From contig CALLHT010000251.1 in NCBI GenBank assembly GCA_938009335.1, forward strand, positions 1 to 15,514: a stretch of 15,514 bases of DNA, read 5' to 3'. Of the stretch, positions 6,259 through 13,429 are shown piece by piece; positions within the stretch are counted from its first letter, which is position 1, and each line of letters begins with the position of its first letter. The stretch is from an uncultured Rhizobiaceae group bacterium. Its GTDB lineage: Bacteria > Pseudomonadota > Alphaproteobacteria > Rhizobiales > Rhizobiaceae. The translations under genes were made by a program, and so were the position numbers. The notes beneath the pieces are model-generated. The model saw only the letters and a program-made list of their open reading frames with translations, had not been told where the DNA came from and ran no database searches.

Positions 6259-7159
6259 CTCCCGCTCGGGCTTTTTCTTTGCGCTATCGGCTTATCTGAT
6301 ATGGGGAACGCTTCCGCTCTTCTGGAAACTGACGGAGAATTATGATCCGGTTGAAGTAACCGCGCATCGCGCTTTCTGGTCTTTGCCGATTGCGATCATT
6401 GTCTGTATTGCGCTCAAGCGAACAGGCGACATCATGCCCGCGCTGCGTTCGCCAAAAAAGGTTGCAACCCTCTTTCTCAGCTCTTGCCTCGTCTCCTTCA
6501 ATTGGGGTGTTTTTATTTGGGCGATTACCGTAGACCGCGTTCTGGATACAGCACTTGCCTATTACATCAATCCGCTCATCACCGTGCTGCTTGGCTTTGT
6601 CTTTTTGGGTGATCGGTTTAACCGCTTGCAACTTGCCGCCATTCTCATTGCAGCTGCCGCAGTTTTGATGTTGACCGTTGTAGGCGGGCAGTTTCCTTGG
6701 GTGAGTATTGCCCTTGCGCTAACCTTTGGCCTTTATGGGCTGATCCGGAAAACAGTGGATGTGGGCCCAACTCAAGGGTTCCTGATTGAAATCCTGCTCA
6801 TCTTCCCGATTGTCGCAGGCTTTATCGGCTGGAAGATGATGAATGGCACGTCTGTATTCTTCGAATCGCCGGAAGTGAGCTGGCTGATGATTCTCGCCGG
6901 ACCTGCAACCGCCACGCCATTGATTCTTTTTTCGGTTGGCGCCAAGCGCTTGAGACTATCCACAATTGGCCTGATGCAGTTTTTAGTCCCCACCATGATT
7001 TTCCTGATCGGGGTCTTCATTTTCAAAGAGCCCATGCGTGAGGTGCAACTGGCAGCCTTCGCTATGATCTGGTTTGCGCTTGTCCTCTACGCCCTGTCGA
7101 TTATGCAAAGTTCGAAAAAAGAAAGGCCATCGTCTGCTCTTACAGAAGATGGCCAGTAG
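6248..7159 (+). CDS. rarD: RarD-type EamA/DMT-family inner-membrane transporter
   Basis: A 303-aa protein with about ten hydrophobic segments, matching the length and layout of RarD in the drug/metabolite transporter superfamily. Characteristic stretches are YLIWGTLPLFWKL near the start, HRAFWSLP, SFNWGVFIWA, ALAYYINPL and GPATATPLILFSVGAKRL. In the C-terminal half, LRLSTIGLMQFLVPTMIFLI is the second EamA repeat. RarD was named for chloramphenicol sensitivity in Pseudomonas; the physiological substrate is generally unknown, so export of a metabolite is only inferred. The start overlaps the upstream unknown gene by 11 bases, which supports translational coupling. It converges with the minus-strand LOG gene, with hairpins in the gap. 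Confidence 0.9.
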   Translation: MSDNSRSGFFFALSAYLIWGTLPLFWKLTENYDPVEVTAHRAFWSLPIAIIVCIALKRTGDIMPALRSPKKVATLFLSSCLVSFNWGVFIWAITVDRVLDTALAYYINPLITVLLGFVFLGDRFNRLQLAAILIAAAAVLMLTVVGGQFPWVSIALALTFGLYGLIRKTVDVGPTQGFLIEILLIFPIVAGFIGWKMMNGTSVFFESPEVSWLMILAGPATATPLILFSVGAKRLRLSTIGLMQFLVPTMIFLIGVFIFKEPMREVQLAAFAMIWFALVLYALSIMQSSKKERPSSALTEDGQ

Positions 7160-7236
7160 GATCGCGGCGATTTTGGGGGACGGGGAAACCGCGATCGGGT
7201 CGCAGGGTTTGGGGCTGCGATGGCCTATCCATCGCA
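7160..7236. terminator. Hairpin cluster between convergent rarD and LOG genes
   Basis: GATCGCGG (7160-7167) pairs with CCGCGATC (7189-7196). TGCGATGG (7216-7223) pairs with CCATCGCA (7229-7236) around a 5-base loop. CGCAG (7201-7205) can alternatively pair with CTGCG (7215-7219). The position between convergent genes fits a two-way transcript end. No T-run follows on either strand, so a standard intrinsic terminator is not shown. The rest of the gap to 7262 shows nothing else. Confidence 0.4.
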
Positions 7237-7262
7237 TGCCAATGTGACAGGTCTGTAACAGC

Positions 7263-7817
7263 CTATGTTGATAACTGTTCAGCAAGCTGATCCAGATTGG
7301 TGACGGTTATCGGCTTGGCTTTTGCCGCTTGATGCAGGAATTGATTGTCTTCCATGTGTTGAATCAATTCCACAAATGGATCCCAGAAGTCGTTGATGTT
7401 TAATAGATAAATGGGCTTTTGATGTCGCCCGAGTTGAGCCCATGTCATCATCTCAACCACTTCTTCTAGGGTTCCAATGCCGCCGGGCAGGGTGATGAAA
7501 GCATCCGCTTTTTCAAACATCAGCGTTTTGCGCTCATGCATGGTATCACAAACAATCACCTCATCGCAGTAAAGCGAAGGGTTATGCGCTGCTTCATGAT
7601 CCAGCAGAAATTGAGGAATGATGCCAGTGACCGTTCCTCCTTGGTCATGCGCACCTTGGGCAACAGCCCCCATCAGCCCGCGCGTACCGCCGCCATAAAC
7701 TAGCCGAATGTTCTTTGCCGAAAGCAATTCACCCAAGGCATGTGCTGTCGCCACAAACGCCGGATCCGTGCCCGGGCTTGATCCGCAATAAACGCAAATT
7801 GATTTGATTTCTGGCAT
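7263..7817 (-). CDS. LOG-family protein (TIGR00730 type, putative nucleotide 5'-monophosphate phosphoribohydrolase)
   Basis: A Rossmann-like protein of 184 aa. It starts MPEIKSICVYCGSSPG, has YGGGTRGLMGAVA around residues 40-53, and carries the family signature PGGIGTLEEVVEMMTWAQLG. LOG proteins hydrolyse cytokinin riboside monophosphates or other nucleotide monophosphates to release the base. Bacterial members are often annotated as lysine decarboxylases, which is outdated. They are cytoplasmic and usually dimeric. I chose the ATG at 7817, preceded on its strand by GGAAA at suitable spacing. A TTG at 7838 would add seven residues. It is divergent from the LysM gene; the gap to that gene (7818-7945) must hold both promoters. 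The physiological substrate in this organism is unknown. Confidence 0.92.
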   Translation of the reverse strand: MPEIKSICVYCGSSPGTDPAFVATAHALGELLSAKNIRLVYGGGTRGLMGAVAQGAHDQGGTVTGIIPQFLLDHEAAHNPSLYCDEVIVCDTMHERKTLMFEKADAFITLPGGIGTLEEVVEMMTWAQLGRHQKPIYLLNINDFWDPFVELIQHMEDNQFLHQAAKAKPITVTNLDQLAEQLST

Positions 7818-7945
7818 GATACGCTGTTTTCCTGTCAAAAGTATGATGGCCTAACGTCCGTTTCGCTATCCGCTATAGATGAAACGCGCGCTTATGCTAT
7901 AAGAATTGTAATCGATCATATGGTCACTCAGGGGCACGAACAACC

Positions 7946-9490
7946 ATGGTGAAGCCACTCTTACCCGTTTTGTTTTCAACAACAGGTGTCGCTGCCGCTG
8001 GCGTTGCTAGTTATTTTGTCTTTGTTGAGCCAAATGTGCCTAAACCAGTAGAGCAACCAGTAGCCGCTGTTGTTTCACAATCTGAAGAAGCCGCCACACC
8101 GAAAACTGTGCTTGATCCTCAATCCGAGAATTTAGAAATTGCCAGTCTAGATCCTGAGCCAAAGCCGGTTGAAGAACCAGCCGCTGTCGAAGAACCAACG
8201 CCCGCTGAAGAAAAGCCCGCTACTGCAGTGGAGTCGACCTTGCCGGAGTTTACGGTTCTGCGCGTAGAACCGGACGGTAATGCGGTGATTGCAGGGAGTG
8301 GACCTGCGGACAGTGAAATAGAATTGTTCGATGGTGAAATCTCGATTGCTAAAACGACGAGCGGATCAACCGGAGATTTCGCCTTTGTTCTGGAGCGTCA
8401 GCTGGCGCCCGGCCTGCATCAGCTCACGTTGCGGGCAACCGGCCCCGATGGAGAAGTTCTAACGTCTGCTCAAGCGGGCTTGGTGAATGTGCCTTTGCCT
8501 GAAAAGCAGGAAGAGCTCACTGTATTAGTCACAGAGCCGGGTGAAGCCAGCCGGGTGCTCAGTAAACCTGAGCCTGAAGAGGTGGCTGCGATTGAAGAGC
8601 CTGTTGTTGAGCCAGAGCCAGAACAAGAGGCAGAAAAAGAAGTGGCGAAAATTGAACTGGGCAACATTGCCTCTGACGTATCCAAAGTCGAGGTGAAAAC
8701 CAAAAACGAGGATGTTGCGGTTTCGATCAAAAATGCCGAAGTGGCGGGCGTCCAACCAAGCCCGGTTCCTGTAAAACCCGTACTGATTGAGGCTGCTGAA
8801 GTGGAGGGCGATAAGCTCTTCATTGCCGGAACCGGAGAACCCGGAATGTCTGTGAACCTTTATCTTGATGGAGATTTACTCGGCAGCGCGACAGTATCTG
8901 AAAACGGTGCCTTTTTGTTTGAAGGCACAAGAAAACTATCGGCTGGAAAATACGATATTCGTGCGGATATGAGCAATCAGGTGTCCGGCAAGGTTGTTGC
9001 GCGTGCACAGGTCAAACTCATTCATGAACCCCAGGTAGTTGTTGCAAAGGTGGAACCTGACACCGCAGAAAAGCCAAAGAAAAAGAAGACTATTCCTCTC
9101 TCGGCTCTCCTTGGTGGCGCGAAAAAAGTTGCCAAACCTGCCGTGGAAGAAAAAACAGCGGAAGCTCCGCAATCTGAAGAAACTAAGGAAGTCGCCGAAG
9201 CACCTGAACCAGAAGTTGAGATTAAACAATCGGCACAAGAACCCGAAGATCAAATCGCAAAAGAAGAAGAAACTGAAGACAACGTTATTCGAACAGGCTC
9301 GTCGGTGATCATCCGCCGCGGCGATAATCTATGGCGTGTTGCGCGCAGAAACTATGGCGCTGGTATTCGGTACACAACCATTTTTGATGCTAACCGGGAT
9401 CAGGTCCGTGACCCTCATCTGATCTTTCCCGGTCAGGTGTTGAAAGTCCCTGAAGACGAAAATACCAATGGCGAACAGGACCAAGGCTAG
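7946..9490 (+). CDS. Membrane-anchored LysM protein with Pro/Glu/Val-rich body and two Ig-like modules
   Basis: A 514-aa protein. An N-terminal hydrophobic segment (about residues 4-27) acts as a signal anchor with no obvious cleavage site. Low-complexity Pro/Glu/Ala/Val-rich, strongly acidic spacers follow. Two related beta-sandwich-like modules lie near residues 100-184 and 279-360 (compare VIAGSGPADSEIELFDGE with LFIAGTGEPGMSVNLYLDGD), each ending in a sheet that runs into the next spacer. The C-terminus has one LysM domain (about 453-503: RRGDNLWRVARRNYG and FPGQVLKVPED), which binds peptidoglycan glycan chains. It is therefore probably anchored in the inner membrane with its C-terminus on the cell wall. 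AGGGG (7930-7934) is a fair Shine-Dalgarno, and TATAAG (7898-7903) is a possible -10 with no clear -35. A Lys-rich stretch (KPKKKK) lies near residue 375. No enzymatic domain is seen; the role is structural or unknown. Confidence 0.85.
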   Translation: MVKPLLPVLFSTTGVAAAGVASYFVFVEPNVPKPVEQPVAAVVSQSEEAATPKTVLDPQSENLEIASLDPEPKPVEEPAAVEEPTPAEEKPATAVESTLPEFTVLRVEPDGNAVIAGSGPADSEIELFDGEISIAKTTSGSTGDFAFVLERQLAPGLHQLTLRATGPDGEVLTSAQAGLVNVPLPEKQEELTVLVTEPGEASRVLSKPEPEEVAAIEEPVVEPEPEQEAEKEVAKIELGNIASDVSKVEVKTKNEDVAVSIKNAEVAGVQPSPVPVKPVLIEAAEVEGDKLFIAGTGEPGMSVNLYLDGDLLGSATVSENGAFLFEGTRKLSAGKYDIRADMSNQVSGKVVARAQVKLIHEPQVVVAKVEPDTAEKPKKKKTIPLSALLGGAKKVAKPAVEEKTAEAPQSEETKEVAEAPEPEVEIKQSAQEPEDQIAKEEETEDNVIRTGSSVIIRRGDNLWRVARRNYGAGIRYTTIFDANRDQVRDPHLIFPGQVLKVPEDENTNGEQDQG

Positions 9491-9514
9491 ATTGTAATAT
9501 TATGCCATTGCGGT

Positions 9515-9541
9515 TTGACTTTATCGGTAAATGCCGATAAT
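9515..9541 (+). promoter_or_regulatory. Candidate promoter with inverted-repeat operator for the ArsR-Atm1 unit
   Basis: A perfect inverted repeat, TTATCGG (9521-9527) and CCGATAA (9534-9540), lies directly between a -35-like TTGACT (9515-9520) and a -10-like GATAAT (9536-9541). The spacer is about 15 bases, shorter than ideal. This is where ArsR-type repressors commonly bind. Transcription would start close to the ATG at 9550, giving an mRNA with almost no leader. The repeat could instead be a weak end signal for the LysM gene, but no T-run follows. Confidence 0.45.
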
Positions 9542-9549
9542 TGAGCAGG

Positions 9550-9879
9550 ATGCCTGATCAGAAACTTCGATCTAACGATTCCCTAACGCATGAGAAAACT
9601 GCAGAGATGCTAAAAGCACTCGGCCACCCCGTGCGCCTGAAGGTCATTCAGCATTTGCTTTCTCAAGCATGTTGCTGCTGCGGGGAGTTGTGCGACTGCT
9701 TTGATCACTCGCAATCCACGATTTCACAACACCTTGGCGTTTTGAAAGATGCAGGTGTTCTAACAGCCAACAAAGACGGAACCCGAATGCTGTATTCCAT
9801 TGATCCAACGGCGTTTGAATATCTTGGGATTGTCTTTGACGGGTTCAGCAAACAGGCGAAGGGCTTGTGCAAGCTATGA
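9550..9879 (+). CDS. ArsR/SmtB-family transcriptional regulator with a cysteine cluster
   Basis: A 109-aa winged-helix repressor. KTAEMLKALGHPVRLKVIQHLL (about 16-37) is the conserved N-terminal helix pair, SQSTISQHLGVLKDAGVLTA (54-73) is the recognition helix, and TRMLYSID is the wing. ArsR proteins repress until a metal or other thiol-reactive signal is bound. Here the usual ELCVCDL-like site appears as ACCCCGELCDCF: Cys41-44, Cys48 and Cys50, plus Cys107 near the C-terminus. Soft-metal or thiol-stress sensing is therefore likely, though not proven. I chose ATG 9550 over the TTG at 9541, which would place the start on the putative -10 box. The stop overlaps the ABC exporter start (ATGA), so the exporter is its likely regulated partner. 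An autoregulatory inverted repeat lies just upstream. Confidence 0.92.
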   Translation: MPDQKLRSNDSLTHEKTAEMLKALGHPVRLKVIQHLLSQACCCCGELCDCFDHSQSTISQHLGVLKDAGVLTANKDGTRMLYSIDPTAFEYLGIVFDGFSKQAKGLCKL

Positions 9880-11801
9880 ATACGAAGGCGAAAAATACTC
9901 AGGCCAAAGCAACACCTGAAATCAGCGCCGACTCCGGCAGTCTATGGCAAACCTTCATAACGCTTTGGCCTTACATGTGGCCGAACGATCGCCCAGACCT
10001 CAAACGCCGCGTGATATATGCATCGCTGTTTATGGTAATCGGAAAAATAGTCACTGTGTTGGTGCCATATTTCTATAAGCTTGCAACAGATGCTCTGACA
10101 GGAGAGTTGAGTGCTGATCTTACAGCTGAGAAACTCATCCCATTATTTTTGCTTACGCCGATTATTCTGATTGTTGCTTATAATATCGGGCGTGTTTTAG
10201 TTATCGCCCTGAATCAGCTTCGCGATGCCCTGTTTGCCAGTGTGGGCCAGTTTGCAGTGCGGCGGCTTGCCACAATAGTCTTTCGTCATCTCCATGCTTT
10301 GAGCTTGCGATATCATTTGCAGCGAAGAACCGGTGGCCTTTCCCGCGTCATTGAGCGTGGCACGAAAGGCATCGAAGCGATTGTGCGGTTTTCTATTTTG
10401 AACGGCATTCCTACCATTCTGGAATTTGCTCTGATGGCAATCGTGATCTGGTATTGGTTTGATTTTCGCTATGTCGCAATCGTTGTCATTATGGTGGTTG
10501 CGTATATCTGGTTCACGGTGAAAGCATCTGATTGGCGCATCAATATTCGCCGCGATATGAACACCAACGATACAGAAGCCAACTCCAAGGCGATTGACTC
10601 ACTTCTGAATTTTGAAACGGTGAAGTACTTCGGCAACGAGCAATTGGAAGCAAACCGCTTTGGCGAGTCTATGGCGCGCTACGAAGTCGCTGCCACAAAA
10701 GTCTGGACATCGCTCGCTTGGCTGAACTTTGGGCAAGCCGTGATCATGGGTTTTGGAATGGTCGCCTGCATGATTCTCTCTGCGCAAGCGGTTCAGGATG
10801 GATCACAAACGCTTGGTGACTTTGTCATGATCAATGCCTTGTTGATGCAGCTCTTCCTGCCGCTCAATTTCATCGGGTTCATTTATCGTGAAATTCGTCA
10901 GGGATTTGCTGATCTTGAAGAAATGTTCAAGCTGATGGGCGTTGAGCAGGAAATTCAAGACAAGCCAAACGCCCCAGACATGATAGTTGAAAACGGTGAG
11001 ATTGAATTCAAGAACGTCCGGTTTCACTATGATAAAGAGCGCAAAATCCTAAGGGACATTTCGTTTAAAGTTCCCGCAGGAAAAACGGTAGCAATCGTGG
11101 GCCCGTCAGGTGCGGGTAAGTCGACCATCTCACGGCTATTGTTCCGCTTCTATGATGTGATTGAGGGTTCGATCACCATTGATGGTCAGGACCTTCGGGA
11201 TGTTAAACAGGAAAGCTTGCGCTCTCGTGTGGGGATGGTTCCTCAGGACACGGTTCTGTTCAACGAAACGATTGCCTACAACATTCGCTATGGCAGGCCA
11301 GATGCGAGCGACGAAGAGGTTGAAGCGGCTGCAGAGATGGCCCAGATTGGTGACTTTATCCGTGCCTTGCCAGATGGCTTTAAAACAGAAGTTGGCGAGC
11401 GCGGACTGAAACTTTCTGGTGGTGAAAAACAACGCGTTGCAATTGCCAGAACGCTTTTGAAGGCTCCTCCAATTCTCATATTAGATGAGGCGACATCTGC
11501 GTTGGACACGCAAACGGAACGTGAAATCCAGACAGCGCTTGATGAGGTCTCGCGTGACCGCACAACGGTAGTTATTGCGCACAGGCTTTCAACGGTCGTG
11601 TCGGCAGATGAGATATTGGTTCTGCGCTCTGGCGAGGTGATCGAGCGTGGCACGCACAAACAATTATTGCGCAAAAAAGGACTTTACTCTGAAATGTGGA
11701 ATCGCCAGCGCGAGGCAACTGAAGCAGAAGACAAATTGCGTGCAGCAAGAGAGAATGACACGCTGGGAATTTTGGGTCGTAAAGAGCCTGCCAGTGATTG
11801 A
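9876..11801 (+). CDS. Atm1/HMT1-type (ABCB6/7-like) ABC exporter, fused membrane and ATPase domains
   Basis: A half-transporter of 641 aa that should work as a homodimer in the inner membrane. Residues about 30-370 form the six-helix membrane domain; the family marks RGTKGIEAIVRF and NFETVKYFGNE are typical of Atm1 relatives. The ATPase domain follows, with Walker A GPSGAGKST (409-417), signature LSGGE (513-517), Walker B ILILDE with catalytic Glu538, and the H-loop IAHRLS. Bacterial Atm1 homologues export glutathione derivatives and glutathione-metal complexes; mitochondrial ones serve iron-sulfur metabolism. I chose ATG 9876, which overlaps the ArsR stop by 4 bases; GTG 9867 would add three residues. 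With the Cys-rich regulator this suggests an inducible heavy-metal or thiol-conjugate export unit, an inference from neighbourhood and family. The length is normal and all ATPase motifs are intact. Confidence 0.93.
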   Translation: MNTKAKNTQAKATPEISADSGSLWQTFITLWPYMWPNDRPDLKRRVIYASLFMVIGKIVTVLVPYFYKLATDALTGELSADLTAEKLIPLFLLTPIILIVAYNIGRVLVIALNQLRDALFASVGQFAVRRLATIVFRHLHALSLRYHLQRRTGGLSRVIERGTKGIEAIVRFSILNGIPTILEFALMAIVIWYWFDFRYVAIVVIMVVAYIWFTVKASDWRINIRRDMNTNDTEANSKAIDSLLNFETVKYFGNEQLEANRFGESMARYEVAATKVWTSLAWLNFGQAVIMGFGMVACMILSAQAVQDGSQTLGDFVMINALLMQLFLPLNFIGFIYREIRQGFADLEEMFKLMGVEQEIQDKPNAPDMIVENGEIEFKNVRFHYDKERKILRDISFKVPAGKTVAIVGPSGAGKSTISRLLFRFYDVIEGSITIDGQDLRDVKQESLRSRVGMVPQDTVLFNETIAYNIRYGRPDASDEEVEAAAEMAQIGDFIRALPDGFKTEVGERGLKLSGGEKQRVAIARTLLKAPPILILDEATSALDTQTEREIQTALDEVSRDRTTVVIAHRLSTVVSADEILVLRSGEVIERGTHKQLLRKKGLYSEMWNRQREATEAEDKLRAARENDTLGILGRKEPASD

Positions 11802-11862
11802 GCTTGAGCGATAAAACTGATAGCCATAGCGAACTTTCGCAAATCAAAAGACCGGAACACCC

Positions 11863-12561
11863 ATGAGCTTGCTCGATACCATCAAGAATGCTTTTCCCCC
11901 AATCCACCGCGAGGGGTATCCATTCATCGCAGCATTTGCTGTTCTAACGTTGATCCTGGGTTGGATATGGGATCCGCTCTTCTATCTCGGGCTGGCGCTG
12001 ACGATCTGGTGCGCGCTTTTTTTCCGTGATCCACAACGCGTAACCCCGGTAAGCGACGAACTGGTGATCAGCCCTGCTGATGGCAAAGTCTCCCATGTTG
12101 GGCAGGTTGTGCCGCCAAAGGAGCTTGGTCTTGGTGAAGAGCCTATGCTGCGAATTTCTGTTTTTATGAACGTGTTCAACTGCCACGTGAACCGCGCGCC
12201 AATGAAGGGAAAAATAACCGGAATTTTTTACAAAAAAGGCAGCTTCCTGAATGCGGAGCTTGATAAGGCCTCTCAGGAAAACGAGCGTAATTCTCTGGTT
12301 ATTGAAACTGAAAAAGGCGATATGGCCGTGGTGCAGATCGCCGGTCTTGTGGCTCGTCGCATTGTATGTTGGGCGCAGGAAGGCGAAACGATCGCGGTGG
12401 GTGAACGGTTCGGTCTCATCCGCTTCGGCTCACGCCTCGATGTGTATTTACCGCCAAAGGCAAATGCGAACGTATCAGTTGGCCAGATTGCCGTTGCAGG
12501 TGAAACAGTCCTCGCAAATTTTAGTAAGCAGAAACCTGTTCCTCTGATCCGCGTGAGCTAA
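11863..12561 (+). CDS. psd: Phosphatidylserine decarboxylase proenzyme, short form
   Basis: Converts phosphatidylserine to phosphatidylethanolamine at the inner membrane. The 232-aa length is that of the short prokaryotic Psd class. The N-terminus has hydrophobic stretches (YPFIAAFAVLTLILGWIW, then FYLGLALTIWCALFF), followed by FRDPQRV and SPADGKV, then FMNVFNCHVNRAP. The self-cleavage site is in RFGSRLDVYLPP: Gly189-Ser190, with Ser190 becoming the pyruvoyl group; this replaces the LGST of enterobacteria. The precursor splits into a large beta and a small alpha chain. The gene starts 61 bases after the ABC exporter. That gap has a small inverted repeat (GCGAA 11829-11833, TTCGC 11836-11840) but no clear promoter. 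pssA follows after 2 bases, so the two form an operon. Confidence 0.95.
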   Translation: MSLLDTIKNAFPPIHREGYPFIAAFAVLTLILGWIWDPLFYLGLALTIWCALFFRDPQRVTPVSDELVISPADGKVSHVGQVVPPKELGLGEEPMLRISVFMNVFNCHVNRAPMKGKITGIFYKKGSFLNAELDKASQENERNSLVIETEKGDMAVVQIAGLVARRIVCWAQEGETIAVGERFGLIRFGSRLDVYLPPKANANVSVGQIAVAGETVLANFSKQKPVPLIRVS

Positions 12562-12563
12562 TC

Positions 12564-13373
12564 ATGGAAAGCCCGTTTCCTCCCTTTGATCCCGATGGTG
12601 ATGATCTTCCGGAAGCCCAGACAGAGGAAGCGCCGACAAGACTTCGAGATGTACCGCTTCGCACAATCTTTCCAAATCTGCTGACGTTGCTGGCGATCTG
12701 TTCCGGCCTTACCGCCATTCGGTTTGCGATTGAAGACAGGTTGGAACTTGCGGTTGCGGCAATCATCTTTGCGGCATTCCTCGATGGCATTGATGGACGC
12801 GTCGCGCGCTTTCTGAAATCCTCAACCCGCTTCGGCGCCGAAATGGATAGCCTTGCAGACTTTGTGAACTTCGGCGTTGCAACCGCGCTGCTCTTATATT
12901 TCACGCTTTTGAAAGACATGCCGTTTGGCTGGACGGTTTGCCTGATCTATGCAAGTTGCGCCTGTTTGCGATTGGCGCGCTTTAACGTCATGTTGGATAA
13001 TCCGGATCAACCGGAGTGGCAGTATCGTTTCTTCGTTGGCGTTCCTGCGCCTGCAGGCGCGCTCCTCGTCCTCTTGCCAGTCTATCTGCAATTGTTGGGA
13101 ATTCCGGAAAGCGCGGTATTTTCTGGTTTCAGCATTCTGTTCACGCTTGGATGCGGCTTCTTGATGGTTTCGAATATTCCGACATTTTCCGGTAAAAACA
13201 TCAGCGAGAAAATCCGCAGAGACCTTGTTCTCCCGATCATGATTTTTGCAGTGTTTCTAACAGCGGCACTTCTCAGTTATCCATGGAAAGTGTTGGCGGG
13301 CATCGCCGTTCTTTATCTGGCGTCGATTCCGTTTTCCGTTCGCAATTGGGGTCGGTATAACCGCCGCTCATAA
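12564..13373 (+). CDS. pssA: CDP-diacylglycerol--serine O-phosphatidyltransferase
   Basis: Makes phosphatidylserine from CDP-diacylglycerol and serine, the step before Psd, in the inner membrane. The 269-aa protein carries the complete CDP-alcohol phosphatidyltransferase signature: Asp77-Gly78, Ala81-Arg82, Gly91, Asp95 and Asp99, in LDGIDGRVARFL and RFGAEMDSLADF. An extra Asp74 precedes it. About seven to eight membrane segments follow. The N-terminal 30 residues are polar and acidic (DPDGDDLPEAQTEEAP). It belongs to the integral-membrane type II enzyme common in alphaproteobacteria and Gram-positives, unlike the E. coli enzyme. It starts 2 bases after psd. The TAA stop (13371-13373) sits on the T-run of the terminator belonging to the opposite-strand RND gene. 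Confidence 0.95.
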   Translation: MESPFPPFDPDGDDLPEAQTEEAPTRLRDVPLRTIFPNLLTLLAICSGLTAIRFAIEDRLELAVAAIIFAAFLDGIDGRVARFLKSSTRFGAEMDSLADFVNFGVATALLLYFTLLKDMPFGWTVCLIYASCACLRLARFNVMLDNPDQPEWQYRFFVGVPAPAGALLVLLPVYLQLLGIPESAVFSGFSILFTLGCGFLMVSNIPTFSGKNISEKIRRDLVLPIMIFAVFLTAALLSYPWKVLAGIAVLYLASIPFSVRNWGRYNRRS

Positions 13374-13400
13374 AAAACACCCCTCCATTTGAAGGGGCGC
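13372..13400 (-). terminator. Intrinsic terminator of the minus-strand RND gene
   Basis: Read on the minus strand, CCCCTTC (13397-13391) pairs with GGAGGGG (13386-13380) with one wobble and a 4-base loop (AAAT). Outer wobble and Watson-Crick pairs extend it. A run of six T (13377-13372) follows directly. It lies 30 bases past the RND stop codon. The plus-strand reading has an internal mismatch and only CTTTC downstream, so it is at best a weak end signal for pssA. Confidence 0.8.
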
Positions 13401-13429
13401 TTTCATTCGCATACAAAGAACCTGACACC

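Noticed and set aside
7818..7838. A TTGACA box on the minus strand (7838-7833) as the LOG gene promoter.
   Set aside because: With normal spacing the -10 box would fall on the LOG start codon, so it cannot drive the gene from the chosen ATG.
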